A stretch of 64,000 nt of DNA from Mycobacterium adipatum (GTDB lineage Bacteria; Actinomycetota; Actinomycetes; Mycobacteriales; Mycobacteriaceae). A model generated the notes under the pieces. That model saw nothing but the letters and a program-made list of their open reading frames with translations. It was not told where the DNA came from and did no database searches. The translations under genes and the position numbers were made by a program. This document shows positions 8,614-18,401 of the stretch, in pieces. Location: assembly GCF_001644575.1 (NCBI RefSeq), contig NZ_CP015596.1, positions 496,001 to 560,000 on the forward strand, given 5' to 3'. Position 1 is the stretch's first letter. Each line of letters opens with the position of its first letter.

Positions 8614-9819
8614 ATGACAATCACGGTGGCCCCCGTCGACTGGCCGGGCCATTCGCGGGGATCCACCGAGTATCGGCGCCTGCTTGCCGCGCTGTTCTTC
8701 GGTGGCATGGCCACCTTCGCGCAGTTGTACTCACCCCAATCGGTACTCCCCCTGATCGCCGGTGACCTGGGCACCGGCGCCGCCGACGCCGCACTGACGG
8801 TGTCGGCCGCGACCGTCGGGCTGGCGGTGAGCGTCCTTGCATGGGCAGCCCTGGCCGACCGCATCGGCCGCGTTCAGGCGATGACGATATCCATCACGGC
8901 AGCAACCATTTTGGGCGTGCTGGTGCCGTTGGCGCCGAATTCGGCGATGCTGCTGTCCGGTCGATTCGTCGAAGGGTTGATGCTCGGCGGCGTACCGGCC
9001 ATCGCGATCGCCTACCTGACCGAGGAGGTGGACGCCGGCAACGCCGCCCGCGCCGCGGGCAGTTACGTCGCAGGCACCACCATCGGCGGTTTGGCCGGGC
9101 GGCTGGTCACCGGCCCGCTCGCCGAACACGTCGGATGGCGGATGGGTGTCCTGGCAGTGGCCGCGCTGTGCGGGCTGTCGGCGGTGGCGTTCATGCGGCT
9201 GGTGCCGCCCGCCCGGGCGTTCCAGCCCTCCCGGGGCGCGGAGTCGATCCGCCGACTGCTGGGCAACCTGCGCTCGGCGCACCAGCTTGCGCTCTACGCA
9301 CAGGCGTTTCTGCTGATGGGCGGGTTCGTCGCGATCTACAACGTCCTCGGATTCCGCCTGACCGCCGCGCCGTTCGAATTGCCGCAGACGCTGGCCAGCC
9401 TGGTGTTCCTGGCGTATCTGGCCGGCACCTGGGCCTCCGCGCGGGCCGGTGTCGAGGCCGGCCGCTTCGGCCGCCGGACGGTGCTGCTGGGCAGCATCGC
9501 CACGATGGTCGTCGGCACCGCGCTAACCGTCAGCCACCACATCGCCGTGGTGCTCGCCGGACTGGTCATCGCGACGGCCGGGTTCTTCGGCGCGCACGCC
9601 ATCGCGTCCGGGTGGGTCGCCCACGCCGCCGGCGACGGCAAGGCCCAGGCCTCCTCGTTGTACAACCTGTTCTATTACGCCGGATCCAGTGCGGTCGGTT
9701 GGTTGAGCGGGCTGGCCTTCGACGCCGCGGGCTGGACGGCGTTGGCCGGCGTCGTCATCGGGCTCGCGGTGCTGGCAGGCGGGTTGGCCCTGTGGGCTGC
9801 CCCCGTTCCACTTGTCTAA
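8614..9819 (+). CDS. MFS transporter (YnfM-like)
   Basis: A 401-residue inner-membrane protein with twelve predicted hydrophobic segments. The MFS motif A-like loop between helices 2 and 3 reads WAALADRIGRVQAM. QLYSPQSVLPLIAGDLG in the first helix region is typical of the YnfM/inner-membrane transport protein subgroup. It probably exports a small molecule by proton antiport; the substrate is unknown. It follows a LysR regulator closely and is followed by fadE2, 23 bases downstream. Confidence 0.88.
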   Translation: MTITVAPVDWPGHSRGSTEYRRLLAALFFGGMATFAQLYSPQSVLPLIAGDLGTGAADAALTVSAATVGLAVSVLAWAALADRIGRVQAMTISITAATILGVLVPLAPNSAMLLSGRFVEGLMLGGVPAIAIAYLTEEVDAGNAARAAGSYVAGTTIGGLAGRLVTGPLAEHVGWRMGVLAVAALCGLSAVAFMRLVPPARAFQPSRGAESIRRLLGNLRSAHQLALYAQAFLLMGGFVAIYNVLGFRLTAAPFELPQTLASLVFLAYLAGTWASARAGVEAGRFGRRTVLLGSIATMVVGTALTVSHHIAVVLAGLVIATAGFFGAHAIASGWVAHAAGDGKAQASSLYNLFYYAGSSAVGWLSGLAFDAAGWTALAGVVIGLAVLAGGLALWAAPVPLV

Positions 9820-9842
9820 CCATGTGACATATCGTGGCGGTC

Positions 9843-11072
9843 ATGGACTTCGCGATGTCTGCCAAGGCGGCTGATTACCACAAGCGGCTCTCCGACTTCA
9901 TGGTCGAGAACGTGTTCCCGGCAGAGGCCTCCTACCACGCCTATCGCGAGGAAAAGGGGCCCAAGGACCACACCGTGCCCCCGGTGGTGGAGGAGCTCAA
10001 GGCCAAGGCCAAGGCCGCCGGACTGTGGAACCTGTTCCTGCCGGCAGAGTCGGGGCTGACCAATCTGGAGTACGCCCCGCTGGCCGAGCTCTCCGGCTGG
10101 AGCATGGAGATCGCTCCCGAGGTGCTCAACTGCGCCGCCCCGGACACCGGCAACATGGAGACCCTGCACCTGTTCGCCAACGAGGCGCAGCGCACGCAGT
10201 GGCTCGAGCCGTTGCTGGCCGGTGAGATCCGCTCGGCATTCGCGATGACCGAGCCGGCGGTGGCCTCCAGCGATGCCCGCAACATCGAGACCACCATGCT
10301 GCGCGACGGCTCGGATTACGTGATCAACGGCCGCAAATGGTGGATCACCGGGGCCGCCGATCCGCGCTGCAAGCTGCTCATCGTGATGGGCCGCACCAAC
10401 CCCGACGCCGCGTCTCATGCACAGCAGTCGATGATCCTGGTGCCCGCAGACACCCCCGGCGTGGACATCCAGCGGTCCTTGCCGGTGTTCGGCTGGCAGG
10501 ACCAGCACGGACACTGCGAGATCGTGTTCGACAATGTGCGGGTACCCGCCGAGAACCTGCTGCACGAAGAAGGCAGCGGCTTTGCGATCGCCCAGGCCCG
10601 GCTGGGCCCGGGCCGCATCCATCACTGCATGCGCGCCCTCGGTGCCGCCGAGCGGGCGCTGGCGTTGATGATCGACCGGGTGCAGACCCGCATCGCGTTC
10701 GGCAAGCCGCTGGCCGAGCAGGGCGTGGTGCGCGAGCAGATCGCCAAGTCCCGCAACGAGATCGACCAAGCCCGGCTGTTGTGCGAGAAGGCGGCCTGGA
10801 CCATCGACCGCGAGGGCAACAAGGCGGCCCATGTGCTGGTCTCGCAGATCAAGTCCGTCGCCCCGCAGATCGCCTGCAACGTCCTGGACCGGGCCATCCA
10901 GGTGCACGGTGGCGCCGGTGTCTCCGATGACTTCCCGCTGGCCCGCCTCTACGGCTGGCACCGTGCGATGCGACTGTTCGACGGCCCCGACGAGGTGCAC
11001 ATGCGCACCATCGCCCGCGCCGAACTCGGCAAAGAGAAAAGCCCCTTCGCCGCGGCGGCCACCGGACGGTGA
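9843..11072 (+). CDS. fadE2: Acyl-CoA dehydrogenase FadE2
   Basis: A 409-residue acyl-CoA dehydrogenase of the ACAD10/11-like subgroup. Visible marks are AFAMTEPAVASSDARNI (FAD/substrate loop), KWWITGA, RIAFGKPL, IQVHGGAGVSDDFPLA, and the end LFDGPDEVHMRTIAR, where this subgroup has Asp in place of the catalytic Glu region. The stop overlaps the GTG of ptbB by four bases. In M. tuberculosis fadE2 (Rv0154c) and ptbB (Rv0153c) are also paired, which supports the name. ATG 9843 is chosen over the in-frame GTG 9834 because GGCGG lies just upstream; this is uncertain by three codons. Its physiological substrate is unknown. Confidence 0.88.
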   Translation: MDFAMSAKAADYHKRLSDFMVENVFPAEASYHAYREEKGPKDHTVPPVVEELKAKAKAAGLWNLFLPAESGLTNLEYAPLAELSGWSMEIAPEVLNCAAPDTGNMETLHLFANEAQRTQWLEPLLAGEIRSAFAMTEPAVASSDARNIETTMLRDGSDYVINGRKWWITGAADPRCKLLIVMGRTNPDAASHAQQSMILVPADTPGVDIQRSLPVFGWQDQHGHCEIVFDNVRVPAENLLHEEGSGFAIAQARLGPGRIHHCMRALGAAERALALMIDRVQTRIAFGKPLAEQGVVREQIAKSRNEIDQARLLCEKAAWTIDREGNKAAHVLVSQIKSVAPQIACNVLDRAIQVHGGAGVSDDFPLARLYGWHRAMRLFDGPDEVHMRTIARAELGKEKSPFAAAATGR

Positions 11073-11860
11073 CCGGGATGCTGGCGGGGGCGTGGAACTT
11101 TCGTGATGTTGCCGAGTCCGCCGGCATCCGGCCGGGCCTGCTGTTCCGGTCGAGCGAGCTGAGCCGGCTCACCGACGAGGGCGGTGCGGCCCTGCTCGCG
11201 CTCGGGATCAACGATGTTGCCGACCTGCGATCGCGCCGCGAACTGGAGCGGCGCGGTCCCGGTCAGGTCCCCGCCGGGGTGGCCCTGCACCATTTGCCGT
11301 TCCACTTCGAGGACGACTCCGCCCAGGACGCACCGCACGAAGCGACGTTCCAGCGGGTGATGTCGGAGTCCCCCGACGGTGAGGACATCGCCGAGTCCGC
11401 CAAGCGGTACATGACCGAGGTCTATGAGGAGTTCCCGTCGTTGACCGGCGCACAGGTGGCCGTGCGCCAGGTGATCACGCTGCTGGCCGACGGCCGGCCG
11501 GTGATCGCGCACTGCTTCGCCGGCAAGGACCGCACCGGGTTCACGGTCGCCACGGTGCTCGAGGCCGTGGGGGTGCCACGCGAGGCGATCCTGACCGACT
11601 TCCTGCGCAGCAATGACGCCATCGACCCGCTGCGGATGAGCATCATGGAATCGGTGAAGGCCCGCGCGGGCGAGACGCCCGAGGTCCTGACCTTCGCCGA
11701 GGCCCGGCTCACCGACGCCGTGCTCGGCGTCCGGGAAGAGTATCTGGATGCGGCCAGCCGCAAGGTCGACGAGATCTACGGCTCGGTCGGCGGGTTCCTG
11801 GACGCCGCCGGGGTGTCCGCTGATGACGTCAGCCGGCTGCGCACCCGACTAACCACATGA
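11069..11860 (+). CDS. ptbB: Tyrosine/lipid phosphatase PtpB
   Basis: A 263-residue phosphatase matching MptpB of M. tuberculosis (276 residues). The active-site loop HCFAGKDRTGF carries the nucleophile Cys149 and Arg155 of the CX5R motif; the extra lysine and aspartate in the loop are typical of the MptpB/dual-specificity-lipid phosphatase family. The N terminus NFRDVAE and RSSELSRLTDEG are also family marks. In pathogens the protein is exported and acts on host phosphoinositides, but here the host link does not follow. It starts at GTG 11069, which overlaps the fadE2 stop, so the two are translationally coupled. Confidence 0.92.
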   Translation: MTGMLAGAWNFRDVAESAGIRPGLLFRSSELSRLTDEGGAALLALGINDVADLRSRRELERRGPGQVPAGVALHHLPFHFEDDSAQDAPHEATFQRVMSESPDGEDIAESAKRYMTEVYEEFPSLTGAQVAVRQVITLLADGRPVIAHCFAGKDRTGFTVATVLEAVGVPREAILTDFLRSNDAIDPLRMSIMESVKARAGETPEVLTFAEARLTDAVLGVREEYLDAASRKVDEIYGSVGGFLDAAGVSADDVSRLRTRLTT

Positions 11861-11862
11861 TG

Positions 11863-11906
11863 TCGGCGTGATCTGACGCGGTCAGCGCAGCGGATCACGC
11901 CGAAAT
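11863..11906. repeat. 44-nt hairpin repeat, copy A
   Basis: This sequence and 12802-12845 match at 43 of 44 positions in the same orientation. Within it, TCGGCGTGATC pairs with GATCACGCCGA, and the inner CTG/CAG and CGC/GCG segments extend the stem around a short loop. The stop codon of the DUF559 gene (11895-11897) lies inside the hairpin, and ptbB ends two bases before it. It could act as a terminator for both convergent genes, although it has no T tract. Whether it is a dispersed repeat needs the rest of the genome. Confidence 0.85.
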
Positions 11907-12752
11907 CGCAGCTCGGATCGTGGCGAGCACCCTGTCGGGATATGCCGTGAGGTCCAGCCAGGTGAACCGCAGCACCTGCCAACGCATCACCATGATCTCG
12001 TTCTGGCGTTCCCGGTCGTGCTGGAAGTCGGCACGGTCGCTGTGAAAGGCCCAGCCGTCGATCTCGATGGCCACCCGGGACTTGGGAAAGGCGAAGTCCA
12101 CCCGGTACCGGCCGACCTTGTAATTCGTCCGCCAGCCGGGGAGCGATGCGTTTCTGAGCAATTGCACGAGCAGGCGTTCCGCTTGCGACCGTGCCCCGTC
12201 ATCGGCCGCCTGAAGTAGTCGGCGTGCCGCCGGTGCGCCGTACCGGCCTTTGTGCCGTAGGTGCGCCTGCCATAGTTCGGACAGCGAAACCTGTTTCTGC
12301 AATGCAGAATCCATGATTGCGCTCCCGCCGCGGCGACGGGCCGCAGCCTCCACCACCGTCAAGGTCAGTCCGGTGGTACGCAGGTTACGCCGCTCGACGA
12401 CGTCGCACGGCTGCAAATCTCGCCGCCGAACTCGCGTACCCGGGTGGACGCGGCCATTGCTGTTGCGGGGCACAGTCACCTCGACAATTTCCGGGGCGAA
12501 CTTCGTCAGTCCGTGCCACCAGGCCGCGGCGAGTCCGCTCGCCGCCGCTTGCGCACCATGACTCCACACCCCCGCCCGGACCCGTGCCGCGTCGGTGAAC
12601 CGACGATCATCGACGAAGTACACACCGGGGCCGCACCGGCGCCAGCGGCCGGCAGCGACCCTGCGCTGTACCGCGTGCCTGCTCATCCCCACCGAGCAGG
12701 CCTGCTCCAACGTGATCACTCCGTCGTGACACTTCAGCAGCTCATCGATCAC
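11895..12752 (-). CDS. AbiEi-like N-terminal / DUF559 (PD-(D/E)XK-like) protein
   Basis: A 285-residue protein. The N-terminal 60 residues look like the winged-helix AbiEi_4 segment (ITLEQACSVGMSRHAVQRRVAAG, then GVYFV). The C-terminal 80 residues are DUF559, a VSR/PD-(D/E)XK-type nuclease fold with Asp219 in VDFAF and Glu230-x-Asp232 in VAIEIDGWAFH, then a conserved arginine helix. Such proteins are abundant in actinobacteria, often as orphan antitoxin-like genes; none has a clearly known role. The start is GTG 12752. The gene is bracketed by two near-identical hairpin repeats, and its own stop lies within one of them, hinting that it was inserted or duplicated as a unit. Confidence 0.8.
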   Translation of the reverse strand: MIDELLKCHDGVITLEQACSVGMSRHAVQRRVAAGRWRRCGPGVYFVDDRRFTDAARVRAGVWSHGAQAAASGLAAAWWHGLTKFAPEIVEVTVPRNSNGRVHPGTRVRRRDLQPCDVVERRNLRTTGLTLTVVEAAARRRGGSAIMDSALQKQVSLSELWQAHLRHKGRYGAPAARRLLQAADDGARSQAERLLVQLLRNASLPGWRTNYKVGRYRVDFAFPKSRVAIEIDGWAFHSDRADFQHDRERQNEIMVMRWQVLRFTWLDLTAYPDRVLATIRAAISA

Positions 12753-12801
12753 GTACCTTCAGACGCACCGGGGTACGCCGGAGGTTCCACCCTCCACGAT
12801 T

Positions 12802-12845
12802 TCGGCGTGATCTGACGCGGCCAGCGCAGCGGATCACGCCGAAAT
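12802..12845. repeat. 44-nt hairpin repeat, copy B
   Basis: This is the second copy of the hairpin at 11863-11906, one mismatch in 44 (C for T in the loop) and in the same orientation. The stem here extends to ATTTCGGCGTGATC with GATCACGCCGAAAT. The stop of the DUF456 gene (12834-12836) lies inside it, just as the DUF559 stop lies inside copy A. It lies between the DUF456 stop and the DUF559 start, so it may terminate DUF456 transcription. Confidence 0.85.
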
Positions 12846-13319
12846 GACCACCCCGACGACCCACGTCACCGTTGCCAGCAGCGCGCCGGTCAGCTCCACC
12901 CCGACCGAGAGCGCGACGCCCTTGAGCGCATGCACCGTGGATGCCCACGCCCGGGTCGGGTCGCGGCGCAGCGCCATCTCCGCGGCGAACACCCCCGCGA
13001 CGAACCCGATCAGCAGACCGATCACCGGAATGACGAAGAAGCCCACGATGCCGGCCACCGCGCCGATCACCAGCACCGATGTGCGGACCTCGGCGCGGCG
13101 CATGCGCTGCACCGGCCAGGTGTACTTGATCACCTCGGCGAGGACGTAGAACGCCGCGGCGATACCGAAGGTCACCCACGATGTGGTCGATCCTTCGACG
13201 TAGGCCCACACCCCGATGGACGCGATGACCAACAGTCCGCCCGGGAGGACCGGAATCACGATGCCGGCCAGACCGACGGCGATCGCCAATGCGACCAGGA
13301 CGATACCCAGGGTGCTCAC
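12834..13319 (-). CDS. DUF456 family membrane protein
   Basis: A 161-residue hydrophobic protein with four to five membrane segments. It carries glycine-rich hairpins such as GLAGIVIPVLPGGLLVIASIG and VIPVIGLLIGFVAGVFAAEM, which are typical of DUF456. No biochemical function is established for the family. The start is GTG 13319. It lies 17 bases downstream of the HAD gene on the same strand and may be the last gene of the ALDH-SDR-quinone oxidoreductase-HAD operon. Its stop codon falls inside a hairpin repeat. Confidence 0.82.
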   Translation of the reverse strand: MSTLGIVLVALAIAVGLAGIVIPVLPGGLLVIASIGVWAYVEGSTTSWVTFGIAAAFYVLAEVIKYTWPVQRMRRAEVRTSVLVIGAVAGIVGFFVIPVIGLLIGFVAGVFAAEMALRRDPTRAWASTVHALKGVALSVGVELTGALLATVTWVVGVVISA

Positions 13320-13336
13320 GCCTGCGAATCTACGGT

Positions 13337-14035
13337 CTACGCGCCGAGCTGTCGGGCCAGGTCGATGAAGTCCTGCGCGACGAGCTCGAACTCACCGTCG
13401 GTGACTGCCGGCAGGGGACGGCCGGGGCCGTGTTCGAGTGGCCGCACGACGTAGCCCGTGCGCAGGCCGCAGGCCCGCGCCGCCCGCAGATCGCCCGGGT
13501 GGGTGGCAACGAGCATGAGTTCCTCAGGGGCCAGATCGAGCAGTCGGGCGCAGCCGAGATAGGCCTCGGGGTCGGGTTTGTAATGGCCGAACAGCTCGGC
13601 GGAGATGACACAGTCCCATGGCAATCCGGCGTTCTTGGCCATGTGCGTGAGTAGCGAGACGTTGCCGTTGGACAGCGTGGTGATGACGAAGCGCCGTTTC
13701 AACCGGTGCAGCCCGGTCACCGCGTCGGGCCACGGCGGCAACCGATGCCAGGCCCGGTTGAGGTCGTCGATCTCGGCCTCGCCGACCGGGACACCCTCGA
13801 GCAGGCCGACCAGGATGTCGCGGTGCAGGTCGTCGATGCGGGTCCATGCCAGCTCCCCTCGGCGGACTCGGTCCATGGCCGGGGCGTAGCCGGCCCGCCA
13901 CGCATCGGCGAAGGACGCCCAATCCCGTTGCAGCCCATGACGGGCCCCGAAGGATTGCAGTTCGGCGATGATGCCGGAGCGCCAGTCCACCACCGTTCCG
14001 AACACGTCGAACGCCAATGCGCGCGGAGCGTCCAC
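13337..14035 (-). CDS. Haloacid dehalogenase type II-like hydrolase
   Basis: A 232-residue HAD-superfamily enzyme. Motif I is FDVFGTVVD with nucleophile Asp10. Motif II is TTLSNGN (Ser122-Asn123). Motif III is the Lys153 of YKPDPEAY. Motif IV is VATHPGDL. The DVFGT pattern, lacking the second motif I aspartate used by phosphatases, points to the L-2-haloacid dehalogenase subgroup. The start GTG shares one base with the stop TAG of the upstream oxidoreductase, so the genes are coupled. The natural substrate is not known, and dehalogenase activity is inferred from motifs. Confidence 0.87.
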   Translation of the reverse strand: MDAPRALAFDVFGTVVDWRSGIIAELQSFGARHGLQRDWASFADAWRAGYAPAMDRVRRGELAWTRIDDLHRDILVGLLEGVPVGEAEIDDLNRAWHRLPPWPDAVTGLHRLKRRFVITTLSNGNVSLLTHMAKNAGLPWDCVISAELFGHYKPDPEAYLGCARLLDLAPEELMLVATHPGDLRAARACGLRTGYVVRPLEHGPGRPLPAVTDGEFELVAQDFIDLARQLGA

Positions 14036-15000
14036 TAGGGCACCAGGACGAGCTTGCCCCGGATCTTGCCGTCGGCCAGCGCCTGCAGGCCTTCGGCGCC
14101 GTCGGCGAGGCGGTAGGTCACCGGCGGCGGTGGTCGCAGACCGGCGGCGACCAGATCGGCGAGCCCGGCACCGACCTCGGCCTGCGCGGCCGGCGAGTGC
14201 CGGACGAACTCACCCCAGCCGACACCGACCACGCTGACGTTGCGCAGCAGCAGCCGGTTTACCTTGATCGTCGGAATGCCCTGTCCGGCAGCGAATCCGA
14301 TGACCAGCAGCCGTCCCTCCGGCGCCATCGCCCGGACCGCGTCGTCGAAGGCGTCACCGCCGACCGGGTCGACCACCACGTCCACACCGCGACCGCCGGT
14401 GGCGTCGAGCACCGCCTGCTTCCAGCCGTCGGTCAGCGGCAGCACCACGTCGGCGCCCACGCTCGCCACGAAATCCTGCGCATCGGGCCGGTGCACCAGC
14501 GCCACCACCCGGGCACCGAGCGCCTTGGCGATCTGGATGGCCGCCACCCCGATGCCACCGGCGGAGCCGAGCACCAGCACCGTCTCCCCGGCCCGCAGCG
14601 CCGCGCGGCGTCGCAGGGCGAAGTACATGGTGTAGTAGTTGCCCAGCAACGCGGTGGCCGACGCGTCGTCGATACCGTCGGGTGTGGGCACCACACTCGT
14701 GGGCTGCACCGCGACCTGTTCGGCGTACCCACCGAGCATCGACATGGCCGAAACACGCCGCCCGACAGCGAAACCCGAACCTTCCGGGGCCGAGCGGACG
14801 GTGCCGGCGACCTCCATGCCCGGGATGAACGGCGGCTCCAGCTTCAGTTGGTACTCCCCGCGCAGCAACAGCAGATCGGGGAAACAGACACCGGCCGCGC
14901 CGACGTCGATGATCACCGAGTCCGCAGACTCCGGATCGGCGACATCGATGTACGCCAGCCCGTCTGTTCCGGTCAGCGCCTGTGCGACAAGCGCTTTCAT
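14035..15000 (-). CDS. NADPH:quinone oxidoreductase, zinc-independent MDR family
   Basis: A 321-residue medium-chain dehydrogenase/reductase resembling M. tuberculosis Rv0149. The Rossmann loop GSAGGIG lies at 145-151, preceded by a GroES-like N-terminal half (GMEVAGTV, GGYAEQ). The usual structural-zinc cysteines are absent, which fits the quinone oxidoreductase branch. ATG 15000 overlaps the stop of the upstream SDR gene by four bases. It belongs to the ALDH-SDR-oxidoreductase-HAD run, also seen around Rv0147-Rv0149, suggesting a shared but undefined pathway for lipid or carbonyl compounds. Confidence 0.9.
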   Translation of the reverse strand: MKALVAQALTGTDGLAYIDVADPESADSVIIDVGAAGVCFPDLLLLRGEYQLKLEPPFIPGMEVAGTVRSAPEGSGFAVGRRVSAMSMLGGYAEQVAVQPTSVVPTPDGIDDASATALLGNYYTMYFALRRRAALRAGETVLVLGSAGGIGVAAIQIAKALGARVVALVHRPDAQDFVASVGADVVLPLTDGWKQAVLDATGGRGVDVVVDPVGGDAFDDAVRAMAPEGRLLVIGFAAGQGIPTIKVNRLLLRNVSVVGVGWGEFVRHSPAAQAEVGAGLADLVAAGLRPPPPVTYRLADGAEGLQALADGKIRGKLVLVP

Positions 15001-15860
15001 CCGAGCTTGAAGCTGGCGGCCTGCGCTGCGGACAGATCGGTGATCTCGCCCCACTTGGCGGCGATATCGTCGACCGACGGCACCTCGGTGAAGGTGACAC
15101 CCTCGTTCTGGAACAGCGCGGTGCGCTGCACCTTGCCGCCGCCGACGATGAACACCGAATCGGTGTCGGGGAGTTCCTCGGTCATCAGGTAGGCGACCAC
15201 GGGGGCAACATATTCCGGGGTCAGCTTCTCGAACACCTCGGGAGGCAGGATGTCCTGCGTCATCCGGGTGGCGGCGATCGGCGCGACGGCGTTGGTCTTG
15301 ATGTTGTACTTGGCGCCTTCCTGGGCCAGCGTGTTGATCAGGCCGACCAGACCGAGCTTGGCGGCGCCGTAGTTGGCCTGCCCGAAGTTACCGAACAGGC
15401 CACTGGTGGAGGTGGCGACGACGACGCGGCCGAAGCTCTGCTCGCGAAAGTGCGGCCATGCCGCGCGGATGACGTTGTAACCGCCGTAGAGGTGCACCTT
15501 CAGCACGGCGTCCCACTGCTCGAAGGTCATCTTGTGGAACGTGCCGTCACGCAGGATGCCCGCGTTGCTCACCACGCCATCGACCTTGCCGAACTCGTCG
15601 ACGGCGGTCTTGATGATGTTCTCCGCGCCCTCGGGGTCGGCGACACTGTCGTAGTTGGCGACCGCGCGGCCACCGGCGGCCTTGATCTCCGCGACCACCT
15701 CGTCGGCCATGTTGTGTCCGGCACCGGACCCGTCACGGGCCCCGCCGAGATCGTTGACGACGACGCTGGCGCCCTCCCGGGCCAGGGTCAGGGCGTACTC
15801 GCGCCCGAGTCCGCCGCCGGCTCCGGTGATGACGACGACGCGATCCTGCACTCCGGGCAT
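14997..15860 (-). CDS. Short-chain dehydrogenase/reductase (Rv0148-like)
   Basis: A 287-residue SDR resembling the hydroxyacyl-CoA dehydrogenase part of peroxisomal MFE-2. The cofactor loop is TGAGGGLGREYAL (12-24). The NNAG-equivalent is SNAG (98-101). The catalytic residues are a serine in ATSTSGLFGNFGQ (Ser151/153), Tyr164 and Lys168 in YGAAK. NDLGG after strand 2 favours NAD(H). It is probably a 3-hydroxyacyl-CoA or related dehydrogenase. It overlaps the next gene by four bases and follows the aldehyde dehydrogenase by 49 bases. Confidence 0.92.
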   Translation of the reverse strand: MPGVQDRVVVITGAGGGLGREYALTLAREGASVVVNDLGGARDGSGAGHNMADEVVAEIKAAGGRAVANYDSVADPEGAENIIKTAVDEFGKVDGVVSNAGILRDGTFHKMTFEQWDAVLKVHLYGGYNVIRAAWPHFREQSFGRVVVATSTSGLFGNFGQANYGAAKLGLVGLINTLAQEGAKYNIKTNAVAPIAATRMTQDILPPEVFEKLTPEYVAPVVAYLMTEELPDTDSVFIVGGGKVQRTALFQNEGVTFTEVPSVDDIAAKWGEITDLSAAQAASFKLG

Positions 15861-15909
15861 TGTGTTCCTCTCGGTGTTTGGGTCAGTTCTTGTGTGGTCG
15901 ATCCGGCGG

Positions 15910-17316
15910 CTAGAACAGCCGCCGGGCCAGTTTCCACGCCTTCTCTGTATACGGCGGGTAGATCATGGCGCCCAAGTCGGGGCGGGTGGTCTTGGTCAGC
16001 ACCGACTTGCGGTGGCTGAACTCCTCGAACCCGTACCGGCCGTGGTAGGCGCCCGTTCCGGACGGCCCGACGCCGCCGAACGGCAACTTGGTGGTCGCGA
16101 AGTGGAAGATCAGGTGGTTGACCACCATCCCGCCGGCGGGCACCTCGTGGATGACCCGCTCGCGGGTCTCCTTGGACCTGGTGAACAGATAGGCCGCCAG
16201 CGGTTTGGGCCGCGCGTTGACGAAAGCGATTGCCTCGTCCAGGTTCTGGACGGTGACGATGGGCAGTACCGGTCCGAAGATCTCGTCGGTCATCAGCGGT
16301 TCGTCCAGGGACGGGTCGACCACGACCGTCGGTTCGATCTCCAGCGCCGCGGGGTCGGACCCACCGCCGACGGTGACGTCCCCCTCGGTGGCGGCCACCG
16401 CGGCGACCAACCGGTCGAAGTGCCGCCGGTTGACGATCCGCTTGCCGCCGGTCGCGTCGGCTTCGAAGGCGCGCACCGCGGCCTTGACCTTGCCGACCAG
16501 TTCATCGCGCACCGAGGCGTCGACGAGTACGTAGTCCGGCGCGATGCAGATCTGGCCGGAGTTGATCAGCTTGGTCCAGGCGATGCGTTTGGCGGCAACA
16601 TCCAGGTCGGCGTCGGCCGCCACGATGACCGGGCTCTTGCCGCCCAGCTCGAGGATGACCGGCGTCAGGTGCGCGGCCGCGGCCTGGTAAACCTTGCGCC
16701 CGATCTCGGTGCCACCGGTGAAGCAGATCTTGTCGAAACCCTGATCGATGAGCAGTTGGCTGACGGCTCCGTCGCCCTCGACGACGGCGACGGCCTCCGG
16801 GTCCAGATACTTCGGCACCAGTTCGGCCATCAGCGCCGAGCAGGCGGGCGCCAGTTCGGAGGGTTTGAGCGCCACCGTGTTACCCGCGGCGATCGCACCC
16901 ACCGCGGGCCCGAGCGTGAGCGCGAACGGGAAGTTCCAGGCGCCGATGACGAGCACGGTGCCGTAGGGCTCGTACTCGACCCAGCCGCGGGCGGGCAGCT
17001 GGGAGAGCTCCAGGAGCCGGTACCGGCGCTTGGCCCACTTGCCCAGATTCTTGGCGGCGTCGCGAGCCTCGGCCGCGGTGCTGGCGATATCGGCCAGCCA
17101 CGCCTCGAACGGTTTGCGCCCCAGATCCGCGGCCAGCGCGGCGGCAATGGCGGCCTCGTTGTCCACCACCATGCGTTCCAGGGCGCGCAGCTGCCGCTTG
17201 CGCCATTCGATATCGCGGGTGCGTCCGGTGGCGTAGGCCGCACGGAGTCCAGCGACGACCGCCGGGATGTCCGCCACCGCTGGTGACGACGTGGGAACGT
17301 CTGCGTGCATGGTCAT
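15910..17316 (-). CDS. Aldehyde dehydrogenase, class 3-like
   Basis: A 468-residue enzyme, slightly shorter than class 1/2 ALDHs and matching the fatty-aldehyde/class 3 type; it resembles Rv0147. The catalytic cysteine is Cys257 in SGQICIAPDYVL, the general base is Glu223 in LELGGKSP, and Asn128 lies in GAWNFPF. A helical C terminus ends with YPPYTEKAWKLARRLF. It oxidises aldehydes to acids with NAD(P), probably lipid-derived. It is the first gene of a same-strand run with the SDR, quinone oxidoreductase and HAD genes. The start is ATG 17316; a second in-frame ATG two codons later is possible. Confidence 0.92.
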   Translation of the reverse strand: MTMHADVPTSSPAVADIPAVVAGLRAAYATGRTRDIEWRKRQLRALERMVVDNEAAIAAALAADLGRKPFEAWLADIASTAAEARDAAKNLGKWAKRRYRLLELSQLPARGWVEYEPYGTVLVIGAWNFPFALTLGPAVGAIAAGNTVALKPSELAPACSALMAELVPKYLDPEAVAVVEGDGAVSQLLIDQGFDKICFTGGTEIGRKVYQAAAAHLTPVILELGGKSPVIVAADADLDVAAKRIAWTKLINSGQICIAPDYVLVDASVRDELVGKVKAAVRAFEADATGGKRIVNRRHFDRLVAAVAATEGDVTVGGGSDPAALEIEPTVVVDPSLDEPLMTDEIFGPVLPIVTVQNLDEAIAFVNARPKPLAAYLFTRSKETRERVIHEVPAGGMVVNHLIFHFATTKLPFGGVGPSGTGAYHGRYGFEEFSHRKSVLTKTTRPDLGAMIYPPYTEKAWKLARRLF

Positions 17317-17406
17317 CGGAGCGTCCTTCCAGACCGAGGAATTCTGATCCTAACCATCCGGTTGGCCGGTCCATAAGCCCCGGATTCCTCCCGGGCGAAA
17401 TCGCGC

Positions 17407-18357
<951 letters not shown>

Positions 18358-18401
18358 CTACCGGTTAGTTAGACCAGCTATCCGGCGACGATGGGGCACA
18401 G

